A stretch of DNA of 53,962 nt, from contig CAMVGO010000012.1 of the NCBI GenBank assembly GCA_947167045.1, positions 1-53,962 on the forward strand. Direction: 5' to 3'. A model generated the notes under the pieces. The model was not told the DNA's origin. It ran no database searches and was given only the letters and a program-made list of their open reading frames with translations. Below, one piece after another: positions 34,261-42,167 of this stretch. The DNA is from an uncultured Clostridia bacterium (GTDB taxonomy: Bacteria; Bacillota; Clostridia; Saccharofermentanales; Saccharofermentanaceae). A program made the translations under genes and the position numbers. Positions within the stretch are counted from its first letter, which is position 1, and each line of letters starts with the position of its first letter.

Positions 34261-35889
34261 TTACGGATTTGTGCAGACGCCGCTCGCGTTGAAGTTATAT
34301 ACCTTTCCGTCGATCTCAACGCTCGTGGAGCATGCCATCGCACCGGTTGAAGGATACAGGTAATACCACTTTCCGCCGTCCTTGAGCCAGCCTGTATACA
34401 TCGTGCCGTTCGACCTGAGATAGTACCATTTGCCGCCATCCTGGATCCAGCCTGTGGCCATCTCGCCATTGGACTTAAGGTAATACCAGGAGCCGCCGTC
34501 TTTGAGCCAGCCGGTATACATGACGCCGTTGGACTTAAGATAGTACCACTTGCCGCCATCCTGGATCCAGCCTGTGGCCATCTCGCCGTTGGACTTAAGA
34601 TAATACCAGGAGCCGCCATCCTGAACCCAGCCTGTCTTCATGGCGCCGGATGTCGTGTCGAAGTAATACCACTTGCCTTCGATCTTCTTCCAGCCGGTGA
34701 CCATCACGCCGTTTTCATCAAGGTAATACCATCTGCCGCCGTCCTTGACCCAATCGGATACAACGGCTTCACAGTCTTCATCAAGATAGAACCACTTGCC
34801 GTCTTCCTTAAACCAGCCGGGCTGAACTGCGAAATGGATCGTTACGCCTGCACCGAAAACATCCTTGATCGAATATACATTTGTATCCTCTTCGGGATCT
34901 ACTGCAGGAACCTCGATCTTTTCCCACTGTGCTTTTGAGCCGCCGAAATAAACATCCGTAAGCGAACTGCATCCCTTAAACGCATCTACCGTGATCGAAG
35001 TAACACTCTTTGGGATCGATACTTCCTTCAGGCTCGAGCAGTCCCGGAATGCGCTGTACTGGATCTTTGTGACTGTTTCGGGAATGTCAACTTCTTTGAG
35101 TGCAGTGCACTTAAGGAACATACCGCCGCCGATCTTTGTCCTTCCGGATTCAAATGTGACTGTCTCAAGCTGGGCGCTCATTATACAGACCTTTTCATAG
35201 TTCGGCGCTTCAATTGTCGTTGCGCCGTAGCCGTACCAGACTAATTCCTTCATAGTTGAAGGGAGATGGAGCTCAAGCGTATCAGGTACTTCCAAAAGCC
35301 TGAGGACAGCCAAAGGATCATTGGCTGTAATCCTTTCGAGATTAGGGCAGGCATTGATATCTACCAACTCTATCGGAACCGGAATATGGATATCAACCAG
35401 ATACTTACAATCTAAGATATCCAGGAATTTAGCCTCAGCAAACTGAAGGAAAGAAAGCGAGTTGATCTTGAGATTTTCAAGATCGACAGAGTGGAAAGTC
35501 GCTCCTTCCGGAAGATTTATTGTGGTTGCTTCCGGAAGATCATAAATATATATCCACGAAAATTCTTTGTTCTCTCCACCCTCAAAGGTGATCGAATAAG
35601 CAGGACAATTTGCCCCGTCGAATTCCAGGTAACCATATCCTGCAACTGCCGAGATATCACATTCGATCGTATCGATCATGGACCTGTACTCTTCATCGAT
35701 TTCTTCAAGCTTGACGATCGGCTCTTTACAGGTGACCACAAGTTTTCCTCCGTCATACAAGACGTAATCGAAGTTAGAATTGCTGTCCTTTTTCAAGATT
35801 GACGGTGACGCGGCAACCATCGATGAGAATGATGTTATCACCAAGATAACCGCCATCAACGCGCCTATGAGTTTTCCTGATTTACGCAT
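34261..35889 (-). CDS. Secreted BspA-like leucine-rich repeat protein with choline-binding repeats
   Basis: A 542-residue surface protein. Signal peptide 1-28; an N-terminal region of LRR-like beta strands; only two to three good LRR_5 units at about 255-330 (IPETVTKIQYSAFRDCSSLK, IPKSVTSITVDAFKGCSSL); about eight GW repeats; tail GVCTNP. The GW tract shows a two-unit, 40-residue higher-order repeat (GGSWYYLKSNGEMATGW then GGKWYYL.SNG.MYTGW). GGGAGG lies 7 bases from the ATG at 35889; the frame extends to 35913 without a better site. Confidence 0.9.
   Translation of the reverse strand: MRKSGKLIGALMAVILVITSFSSMVAASPSILKKDSNSNFDYVLYDGGKLVVTCKEPIVKLEEIDEEYRSMIDTIECDISAVAGYGYLEFDGANCPAYSITFEGGENKEFSWIYIYDLPEATTINLPEGATFHSVDLENLKINSLSFLQFAEAKFLDILDCKYLVDIHIPVPIELVDINACPNLERITANDPLAVLRLLEVPDTLELHLPSTMKELVWYGYGATTIEAPNYEKVCIMSAQLETVTFESGRTKIGGGMFLKCTALKEVDIPETVTKIQYSAFRDCSSLKEVSIPKSVTSITVDAFKGCSSLTDVYFGGSKAQWEKIEVPAVDPEEDTNVYSIKDVFGAGVTIHFAVQPGWFKEDGKWFYLDEDCEAVVSDWVKDGGRWYYLDENGVMVTGWKKIEGKWYYFDTTSGAMKTGWVQDGGSWYYLKSNGEMATGWIQDGGKWYYLKSNGVMYTGWLKDGGSWYYLKSNGEMATGWIQDGGKWYYLRSNGTMYTGWLKDGGKWYYLYPSTGAMACSTSVEIDGKVYNFNASGVCTNP
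34381..34620. repeat. 120-bp higher-order duplication within the GW tract
   Basis: 34381-34500 and 34501-34620 are tandem copies at about 90 percent identity by eye: the second 60-base half differs at 3 positions and the first half at about 9. The unit covers two GW repeats. Confidence 0.8.
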
Positions 35890-35924
35890 AGAAATGCCTC
35901 CCTTAAAATTCAATTGGTTCCTAA

Positions 35925-35933
35925 ATTGTATCA
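35925..35933 (-). promoter_or_regulatory. Extended -10 element TGATACAAT
   Basis: On the minus strand TGATACAATTTAGGA, 36 bases before the ATG at 35889. It is nearly identical to the element at 34060-34068, including the downstream TTTA.GGA. Confidence 0.55.
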
Positions 35934-36004
35934 GAAATTTGACACTCTGTGCGGTTTGCAGAGTGCAGAAGTTTCCAATATTTTAAGCGGAGTTTGTATA
36001 TTAA

Positions 36005-37675
36005 TCAGGTACCCATCATGCTCTGCAGCATGTCAATGTAATCGGCATATTCGGCCGGGAGCTCGAGTTCCGGCTTGTCGTCGATCATGCGCCCGAGTTC
36101 GGAAGTTCCCGCCTCGACGCGCTTTAAGTCGTTCCTGATGGAAAGGCACCTGCTGATGCAGTATTTGGCACTGTCATAGTCTTCGATCTGGACATACATC
36201 GAGATCGCATAAGTCAGCATGTCGAGATAATCAAGGTATTCCTGCAGAGAGTACTTGTCGTAGCTGATGCACTTTTCCTTGTAGTCCATCATGGAAAGGA
36301 TGTCACCCGATGAAAATGCGAGCCTTGCTTTCGCGTTGTTGGCAAGCGGGTAATTTGGATTATGCTTCAGGATCGAGCCGGCAACAGCATCCATCTCCTC
36401 ATCGGTCTGCGCGTTGACGAGATTCATCTTCTGTGCTTCGGTGTAGGCCGGATAGATCTTTGCAGCCGTATCAAACCTGTTGAGGTAATTGAAGAACGAA
36501 GCAAGTCCGAAATATACTGACACGCCGGCGAGCACGACCGATACGGCGGCCAGCGATGCGAGCGACGTCTTGTAGGAGAGCTTGAGCGTCTTTGTTTTCG
36601 AGTCCGAGGACCTGATGACAACAGCAAGGAGGATCACCGACATCGATACGAACTGCATGTCGAAGTCGAACAGCAGGTGGAGCACCGTCATCAGCATTAT
36701 CACCTTGTACTGGAACTCCGCCTTCATGAACGCCTTGACCATCATGACGCAGCCTGCGGCTGCGGGGATCCAGCCGACGTCCAGAAGGATCTGCAGCAGG
36801 TCGTTATGGATGTGTATGACGCTGTACACGCCCGTCTGGAACGACCCCTGCGTGTAGTAGTAACCATAGTAACCGAGGCCGAACGGGTGCTTTAAGATCA
36901 CCGGCATGGCATCGATGAAGTAAAGAAATCTTCCGTAGAAAGTACTGCCGTTGGTAAGTGACGACAGCTTGTTGAACAGGTATATGCCAGCTGCGGCCGC
37001 GACCAGTACGAAAGCCGCTGCTGCGATGATCTTGATCTTTTTGTCATTGACCCATGCAATGAAGACTATCGCCGTAAGTGCCGTGAGCACGATAACCGTA
37101 CGACTGCCGCTCAAAGCGATGCCTGCCAGATAAACGGCTGCGAAAACCCAATCGACGATCCTGATCTTTTCCTTGAAGAGCACCAGGATCAGGCATATGA
37201 GCAGGAACATTGCAAACGCGTTCGGGTATTCGAAAAATCCTCCGATCCTTCCGCTTACGATGACGTGTCCCTTCAGCGCATCGATCGGGCTCAGCGCGAC
37301 CGAGACCACCGTCATGACGACGCCCGCCAGAGGAACGAATCTTAAGTTGTCATCTTCCTTCGAAGCGGCGAAAACAAAGAGCAGGAGCGGCAGGAACTTA
37401 ACAACTCCGAGCCAGACCATGCCCTTATCGACCGCCCAGAAAGCAGTCAGTATGTTTCCTGCCGTAAGGCACGCCGTAAAGATCAGCGGGAAACCCGTCT
37501 CGAAGCATATCTTCTTTTCCTTAACGGTCTTTGCTATCAGGATAATAAGAAGTGCGGCTGTCGCGAGAGCAGCCTGCCATTCATAAAAGATGCCCGTGAT
37601 AAAAGGCATCACCGCCACCAATACCTGGAGCGGCGTGACCGGGCCGATTTTCGAGAACTTACCTGATAAAACCAT
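36005..37675 (-). CDS. O-antigen ligase/polymerase-like membrane protein (Wzy_C / WaaL type)
   Basis: A 556-residue integral membrane protein with about ten membrane helices in the first 440 residues and a soluble C-terminal helical region (about 440-556) with TPR-like character. Family marks are GGFFEYPNAFAMFLL, LSGSRTVIVLT and the large loop ending in HIHNDLLQILLDVG. Such enzymes transfer or polymerise undecaprenyl-linked glycans outside the membrane. It is the only non-repeat gene inside the island, and no other glycan genes are adjacent. The ATG at 37675 has no ribosome binding site and lies 6 bases after an extended -10, so the mRNA is probably leaderless. A longer frame to 37765 would begin inside the promoter. 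Confidence 0.85.
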   Translation of the reverse strand: MVLSGKFSKIGPVTPLQVLVAVMPFITGIFYEWQAALATAALLIILIAKTVKEKKICFETGFPLIFTACLTAGNILTAFWAVDKGMVWLGVVKFLPLLLFVFAASKEDDNLRFVPLAGVVMTVVSVALSPIDALKGHVIVSGRIGGFFEYPNAFAMFLLICLILVLFKEKIRIVDWVFAAVYLAGIALSGSRTVIVLTALTAIVFIAWVNDKKIKIIAAAAFVLVAAAAGIYLFNKLSSLTNGSTFYGRFLYFIDAMPVILKHPFGLGYYGYYYTQGSFQTGVYSVIHIHNDLLQILLDVGWIPAAAGCVMMVKAFMKAEFQYKVIMLMTVLHLLFDFDMQFVSMSVILLAVVIRSSDSKTKTLKLSYKTSLASLAAVSVVLAGVSVYFGLASFFNYLNRFDTAAKIYPAYTEAQKMNLVNAQTDEEMDAVAGSILKHNPNYPLANNAKARLAFSSGDILSMMDYKEKCISYDKYSLQEYLDYLDMLTYAISMYVQIEDYDSAKYCISRCLSIRNDLKRVEAGTSELGRMIDDKPELELPAEYADYIDMLQSMMGT

Positions 37676-37681
37676 AGGGGA

Positions 37682-37690
37682 ATTATAGCA
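37682..37690 (-). promoter_or_regulatory. Extended -10 promoter giving a leaderless transcript
   Basis: On the minus strand TGCTATAAT followed by TCCCCT and the ATG. A start site at the usual 7 bases after the -10 would be the A of the start codon. No -35 is seen. Confidence 0.65.
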
Positions 37691-37726
37691 TAAAAAGAGG
37701 GCGGCACTTTTGGGAGAGGCGGTTAA

Positions 37727-37755
37727 TGAAAAGGCGCACCCGCTCGGATGCGCCC
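37727..37755 (-). terminator. Terminator after the CHAP-like choline-binding repeat gene
   Basis: GGCGCATCCG pairs with CGGGTGCGCC on the minus strand, followed by TTTTC. It separates this gene from the promoter of the O-antigen ligase-like gene. Confidence 0.82.
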
Positions 37756-37779
37756 TTGAAACCAAAACTCAAATCAACA

Positions 37780-39126
37780 TCAGCTGATAAGCGGACCCTC
37801 ATCAGTGAAGTCGTACTCCTGGCCGTCGATGACCTGGGAACCCGTAACCATCGCGCCGGTATTGTCGAAGAAATATTTCTTGCCGTCGATCGTCTGCCAG
37901 CCGGTCAGCATGTCGCCGTTGGTCCTGTCGAGGAAATACCATTTTCCGCCGAGACCCTTCCAGCCTGTGGCCATGTCGCCGTTCGTCTTGTCGAAGTAAT
38001 ACCACTTGCCGCCGGTGCCCTTCCAGCCGGTAGCCATGTCGCCGTTCGTCTTGTCGAAGAAGTACCACTTGCCGTTAATCTGCTTCCAGCCGGCAGCCAT
38101 ATTGCCGTTGGTCTTGTCGAAGTAATACCACTTGCCGCCTATCTGTTTCCAGCCGGTAGCCATGTCGCCGTTCGTCTTATCAAAGAAATACCAGCTGCCG
38201 CCGATCTGCTTCCAGCCCAATGCCAGGTCTCCGTTGGTCTTGTCGAAATAGTACCAGCTGCTCCCGATCTTCTTCCAGCCCGAAGCCATGTCACCGTTCG
38301 ACTTGTCGAAGTAATACCAGGTGTTTCCGAGTTTTTTCCACCCCGTTAACATAACGCCGGTCGAAGGCGTGAAGAAGTACCACTTGCCTCCAATCTGCTT
38401 CCAGCTGGTAGCCATGCTGCCGTTATCCTTGTCTAAGTAATACCATCTGCCCTCAATTTCCTGCCAGCCCGTAAGCATGGCGCCCGTGGTCTCATCGAAA
38501 TAGAACCTCTGCCCGCCGATCTGCTTCCAGCCGGTCGTCTTCTGGCCGTTGTAATCGTAGTAGAGCCATGTGTCGTCCTCTTTTATCCAGCCCGTGATCG
38601 CAGGCAGATAGTGGTAACCCTTAAGGAAGTTCCTTGTCTTTCTGTCGCCGTCGAATCTGTTCTCGTCATGGATGATCGTGTAATACCAGCCGATCCTTAC
38701 CTTATTTTCGCAGTTTCCTTCCGCGACATAGAGGTCGTCGCCGACTCTCTTGTAAACGACGAACCAGTGCCCGATCGAGCCTGTGCTCTTATTGCCGACC
38801 GTGATGACGTCGCCTGCCCTTATCTCGTCGATATTTGTGAAAGACTCACCGCTGTCAGGATAATTCTTTCCGTAGCAATACTTGGTGTAGTCACAGCAGT
38901 ATGCGCAGCATCCGGTCGCACCGCCCGACGAGAGCTTCGGCGTGTTGGAACTGTTCCAGGTGATGCCGTCAGCCCACCTCGAATCGTTCAGGAATTCATC
39001 GATAATGTCGATGCCTGAATACTCGGTAAATGCGCTTACATCCTTTGTCAGTACCGGACTTGCCCAGATGCCGGCCGCCGTAGCAGCAGCCAATGCAAGC
39101 GTGATCGCTTTTTTGAATATGTTCAT
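37780..39126 (-). CDS. Secreted CHAP-like cysteine hydrolase with choline-binding repeats
   Basis: A 448-residue secreted protein. Signal peptide about 1-30; an N-terminal catalytic-looking domain (about 35-175) with GCCAYCCDYTKYCYG, AGDVITV, GHWFVVYK and YVAEGN, the order of a CHAP or NlpC-type cysteine peptidase or amidase (Cys, His, polar residue). Then about twelve 21-residue GW repeats with the pattern WYYFDKTNGDMATGWK. It may cleave peptidoglycan while bound to the wall. Which cysteine of the CC pairs is catalytic cannot be settled here. AGGAG is upstream of the ATG. The tail differs from the other proteins, ending DEGPLIS. Confidence 0.85.
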   Translation of the reverse strand: MNIFKKAITLALAAATAAGIWASPVLTKDVSAFTEYSGIDIIDEFLNDSRWADGITWNSSNTPKLSSGGATGCCAYCCDYTKYCYGKNYPDSGESFTNIDEIRAGDVITVGNKSTGSIGHWFVVYKRVGDDLYVAEGNCENKVRIGWYYTIIHDENRFDGDRKTRNFLKGYHYLPAITGWIKEDDTWLYYDYNGQKTTGWKQIGGQRFYFDETTGAMLTGWQEIEGRWYYLDKDNGSMATSWKQIGGKWYFFTPSTGVMLTGWKKLGNTWYYFDKSNGDMASGWKKIGSSWYYFDKTNGDLALGWKQIGGSWYFFDKTNGDMATGWKQIGGKWYYFDKTNGNMAAGWKQINGKWYFFDKTNGDMATGWKGTGGKWYYFDKTNGDMATGWKGLGGKWYFLDRTNGDMLTGWQTIDGKKYFFDNTGAMVTGSQVIDGQEYDFTDEGPLIS

Positions 39127-39232
39127 TCCTTAAGTCTCCTGTATAAAGTCAAACAGTTTCAGCTGTTTGCTGTTATCTCATTTATCTCTGCCCTGTTAAG
39201 TCTCATAATGTTCCGAAAAAACGGACGCATCA

Positions 39233-40387
39233 TTATGAACAGACGCTGCAGGGTGTGTAGCCCCTGGATCTTGCATCCGCCAGAGTCATGGCGGTATATC
39301 TTGTCATTCCGCTGCAGTCGCATGCAAAATGATAGACTCCCTCGTTCGATACATAGACGGTCGTATTGTCGGCATGGTAACTGTTTACGACTCCGAGCCA
39401 TACGCCGGTATTGCCGAACTCATTCCACTTGCCGCTGATCTGAACACAACCGGTTACCATCTCTCCGGACGGCATCAGGTAATACCACTTGCCGCCATAC
39501 TGCTTCCAGCCCTTGGCCATCACGCCGGATTTTTCGAAGAAGTACCACTTGCCGTCTATCTCCTGCCAGCCCGTTACCATCTTGCCGTTGCTGCCCAGGT
39601 AATACCATTTGCCGCTGATCTGCTTCCAGCCGGTCGCCATGTCACCGCCTTTGTTGAAGTAGTACCACTTGCCGTTGATCTCGTTCCAACCGATAAGCGT
39701 GACGCACCAGCCGTCAGACTGCTGCTCGAGGAAATACCATCTTCCGCCGATCTGCTGCCAGCCGCTCAGCATGGCACCGTGGCTGTTGAAATACGCCCAT
39801 TTACCGCCATATCCCTGATAATAATCAGCGGGCGCGACCCATCCTGTCTTCATGACACCGTGGTCATCGAAGAAATAAGTTTCCTTGCTTATCGAGATCC
39901 TGGAGGTGTGTTCTCCGGTTTCTTCTATCTCCGTTACATGGGTTAATTCGCCGTAATGTGTCACACCGTTAACAGAATAGACTCCGCCGTACATATTGCC
40001 CCATTCCCTGAAGCAGTACCACTTGCCACCGATCTTCTCCCATCCGCTTCTTGCTTTTCCGTTGCTTCCGAAATAATACCATCCCCCGCGCTGCGGCATG
40101 CTATATCGTTCGATTCTTCCGTCAGTGTGGAATCTGATATCAACGCTTTTTCTTTCTTCGAACTCTTTCCAGCCCGTGACCATGATCCCTTCTTCATCGA
40201 AATAATAACCTTCATATTCTATTGAATTCCAGCCGGTTACTTTTTTTCCTTCACAGTCGTAATAACTCCAGCCTTTCTGGCTCAAAAACCAACCGCTCTT
40301 CGTAACCGCTGCGACGATCATCGGAAAAGCTGCAACGATCATAACAACCGTCATCATCGAAACAAGAATTCTTCTGCAGGTACGCAT
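39233..40387 (-). CDS. Secreted choline-binding-repeat protein with C-terminal Cys-rich zinc-site-like module
   Basis: A 384-residue secreted protein with a signal peptide (1-30) and about fourteen GW repeats of uneven length spread from near residue 33 to 325, so the whole N-terminal part is repeat. The C-terminal 55 residues are different: VYVSNEGVYHFACDCSG ... AMTLADARSRGYTPCSVCS. The YH..C ... GY.PC..C pattern matches the small Ada-type zinc-binding module often found at the C-terminus of secreted nucleases and surface proteins. AAAGGAGG is 7 bases from the ATG at 40387. The longer frame to 40474 lacks a signal sequence start. Confidence 0.85.
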   Translation of the reverse strand: MRTCRRILVSMMTVVMIVAAFPMIVAAVTKSGWFLSQKGWSYYDCEGKKVTGWNSIEYEGYYFDEEGIMVTGWKEFEERKSVDIRFHTDGRIERYSMPQRGGWYYFGSNGKARSGWEKIGGKWYCFREWGNMYGGVYSVNGVTHYGELTHVTEIEETGEHTSRISISKETYFFDDHGVMKTGWVAPADYYQGYGGKWAYFNSHGAMLSGWQQIGGRWYFLEQQSDGWCVTLIGWNEINGKWYYFNKGGDMATGWKQISGKWYYLGSNGKMVTGWQEIDGKWYFFEKSGVMAKGWKQYGGKWYYLMPSGEMVTGCVQISGKWNEFGNTGVWLGVVNSYHADNTTVYVSNEGVYHFACDCSGMTRYTAMTLADARSRGYTPCSVCS

Positions 40388-40478
40388 AGGCTTTCCTCCT
40401 TTGGAAGGTGATATATAAAGGATATATTGTCGGTGGGTTAATAACAATCCGCATTTTCGGGCATTTGGCGGCAAACAG

Positions 40479-40517
40479 AAAAGGACGCACCTTCAGCCAA
40501 TGCATCAGATGCGTCCC
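40479..40517 (-). terminator. Terminator after the second PPC-like choline-binding repeat gene
   Basis: GGACGCATCT pairs with AGGTGCGTCC on the minus strand, followed by TTTTC. Confidence 0.82.
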
Positions 40518-40555
40518 ATTCTCTTACACGAGTGCTTCCGCTTATCAGTCTTATG

Positions 40556-41791
40556 TCAGTTTTCTTTCATCTTTCCGTCAGTACCGAAATCGTACTCGAC
40601 ACCGCCGATGACTTTCTTTCCGGTCACCATCGCGCCGGACTTTTCGAAATAATACCAGGCGCCGCCGGTGAACTTCCAGCCGGTCTTCATCGCGCCGGAT
40701 GACTCAAAGTAATACCATGTTCCGCCGACGGATTTCCATCCCGTGACCATGCTGCCGTCAGTATTGAAGTAATACCATGTGCTGCCTGACTGTACCCAGC
40801 CGGTCTCCATTATGCCGCTGCCGTTGAAGTGGTACCATTTGCCGCTGATGCTCTTCCATCCCGTGGTAACGAAACCGTCGCCGTCAAAGTAATACCAGTT
40901 GCCGCCGATGCTGGTCCACCCGTTGGCCATGGCGCCGTCGTGTTTGAAATAATATGTCTTTCCGCCGATCGTCTGCCAGCCCGTGAGCATGGCGCCGGAA
41001 CCGCTCAGGTAATACCATGAACTGCCGCTCTTCTGCCAGCCGGTCTTCATGACGCCGTCAGTATTGAAGTAATATGTCTTTCCGCCGATGTTCTTCCAGC
41101 CTGTTGCCATGACGCCGTCAGTACCGAGGTAATAGTACTTGTTGCTGATCTTCTGCCAGCCGGTCTTCATGATGCCGTCAGTACCCAGGTAATACCAGGA
41201 TCCGCTGGAAGACTTCCAGCCTGTCTGCATCACGCCGTCTTTGCTGAACAGATACCAGTCGCTGCCGATCTTCGTCCAGCCGGTCGCATACTTGTTGTCT
41301 CCGGTAACGTAATACCAGTCGCCTTCCATCTTGCGCCAGCCTTCATACGGATTGCCCGAGCCCTTGTAGTAGATGATCGACAATGTATAGTCGCTCGCGG
41401 AATCCGCATGCTCGGTCCATGCGCAGATGTAATATGTCTCGCCTTTTACCAGATCATAGCTGCTCGATGAAAGTCCGTCTTTGACCCAGTAAAACTCGCC
41501 GACAGCAGCATAGTTCTCGTCAATGATCGCAATATAAGGCTCATCACCGCTGTCCAGATCGCCTAACCAGATGGTGTAGTTTCCGGTAGCTTTGGGAATG
41601 AATTTATAAAGATCGTAATCGTTGTTGCTCGCACTCAGAGAGATGTGAGCCATCTGATCGTAAAAGATCTCCGTTGCTTTGCCCGGATCCATTGTGCCAC
41701 CCGGTACGTATGCAGCCGAAACCTGTCCGCCAACCAGCATCGCTGTTGCCACGAGTGCAACACCTGCTGCCTTAATCTTGCTTCCTTTCAT
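40556..41791 (-). CDS. Secreted protein with PPC-like domain and choline-binding repeats
   Basis: A 411-residue paralogue of the gene at 30542-31879. Signal peptide 1-27; a PPC-like beta domain at about 40-145 (YKFIPKATGNYTIWLGD ... YYICAWTEHADSASDYTLSI); about twelve regular GW repeats; tail KMKEN. It lacks a catalytic domain. GGGGG lies 6 bases before the ATG. Its upstream region holds an array of GTTAAC-type boxes (41807-41902), which suggests control by a DNA-binding regulator not shared by most neighbours. Confidence 0.88.
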   Translation of the reverse strand: MKGSKIKAAGVALVATAMLVGGQVSAAYVPGGTMDPGKATEIFYDQMAHISLSASNNDYDLYKFIPKATGNYTIWLGDLDSGDEPYIAIIDENYAAVGEFYWVKDGLSSSSYDLVKGETYYICAWTEHADSASDYTLSIIYYKGSGNPYEGWRKMEGDWYYVTGDNKYATGWTKIGSDWYLFSKDGVMQTGWKSSSGSWYYLGTDGIMKTGWQKISNKYYYLGTDGVMATGWKNIGGKTYYFNTDGVMKTGWQKSGSSWYYLSGSGAMLTGWQTIGGKTYYFKHDGAMANGWTSIGGNWYYFDGDGFVTTGWKSISGKWYHFNGSGIMETGWVQSGSTWYYFNTDGSMVTGWKSVGGTWYYFESSGAMKTGWKFTGGAWYYFEKSGAMVTGKKVIGGVEYDFGTDGKMKEN

Positions 41792-41806
41792 ATGGATCCC
41801 CCTTTT

Positions 41807-41902
41807 GGAACATTTGTTAACATTATGTTAACACGCCATATTGTTTTTGTTAACATTTGATTCACAATTTGGGAACATTTGTTAATATTTCGTTTACATT
41901 TG
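41807..41902. repeat. Cluster of GTTAAC / ACATTTG boxes upstream of the PPC-like gene
   Basis: GTTAAC at 41816, 41827 and 41849, GTTAAT at 41881 and GTTTAC at 41892: the steps are 11, 22, 32 and 11 bases, near whole helical turns. ACATTTG starts at 41810, 41853, 41875 and 41896. GGAACATTTGTTAA occurs twice (41807 and 41872). A TTAACA-17-TAACAT promoter-like pair lies inside the cluster on the minus strand. A likely multi-site operator. Confidence 0.65.
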
Positions 41903-41980
41903 GTGCAATCTGCCCATTTTCGAGCCCGAAAACCATGTCTGTCGATCATAAAAACGGACTGTCTCAAAAACATTTTATAA

Positions 41981-42089
41981 CCTCGGCTAAAAGATCGGCT
42001 GCTACCGTGGTTTCAGCCTGCTTTTTGTAGTTATTGAAGCAAACCCCGGCTAAAACAACGGCTACTGCCGTGGTTTCAGCCGTGTTTTT
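41981..42089. repeat. Dispersed palindromic element, two tandem copies
   Basis: Copy C (41981-42026) and copy D (42041-42089) each contain CGGCTAAAA, a CGGCT block, CCGTGGTTTCAGCC and a T-run. They match the pair at 3371-3478. They lie in a gap without genes, after the terminator of the next gene and before its neighbour, and each could form a hairpin. Confidence 0.65.
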
Positions 42090-42102
42090 CGTATCGGTAT
42101 TA

Positions 42103-42134
42103 ATAAAGAAGCTGTCCCGTTTTCGAGACAGCCC
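42103..42134 (-). terminator. Terminator after the third LRR choline-binding repeat gene
   Basis: GCTGTCTCG pairs with CGGGACAGC around AAAA, followed by TTCTTTATT on the minus strand. Confidence 0.8.
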
Positions 42135-42167
42135 CCGTATGAAGCAATCAATTATTCCGCCGCAAGC

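Noticed and set aside
37726..38349. Plus-strand repeat-like ORF (LPAGSHVAVRLVE pattern)
   Set aside because: It is the antisense reading of the regular GW repeats of the CHAP-like protein, not an independent repeat protein.
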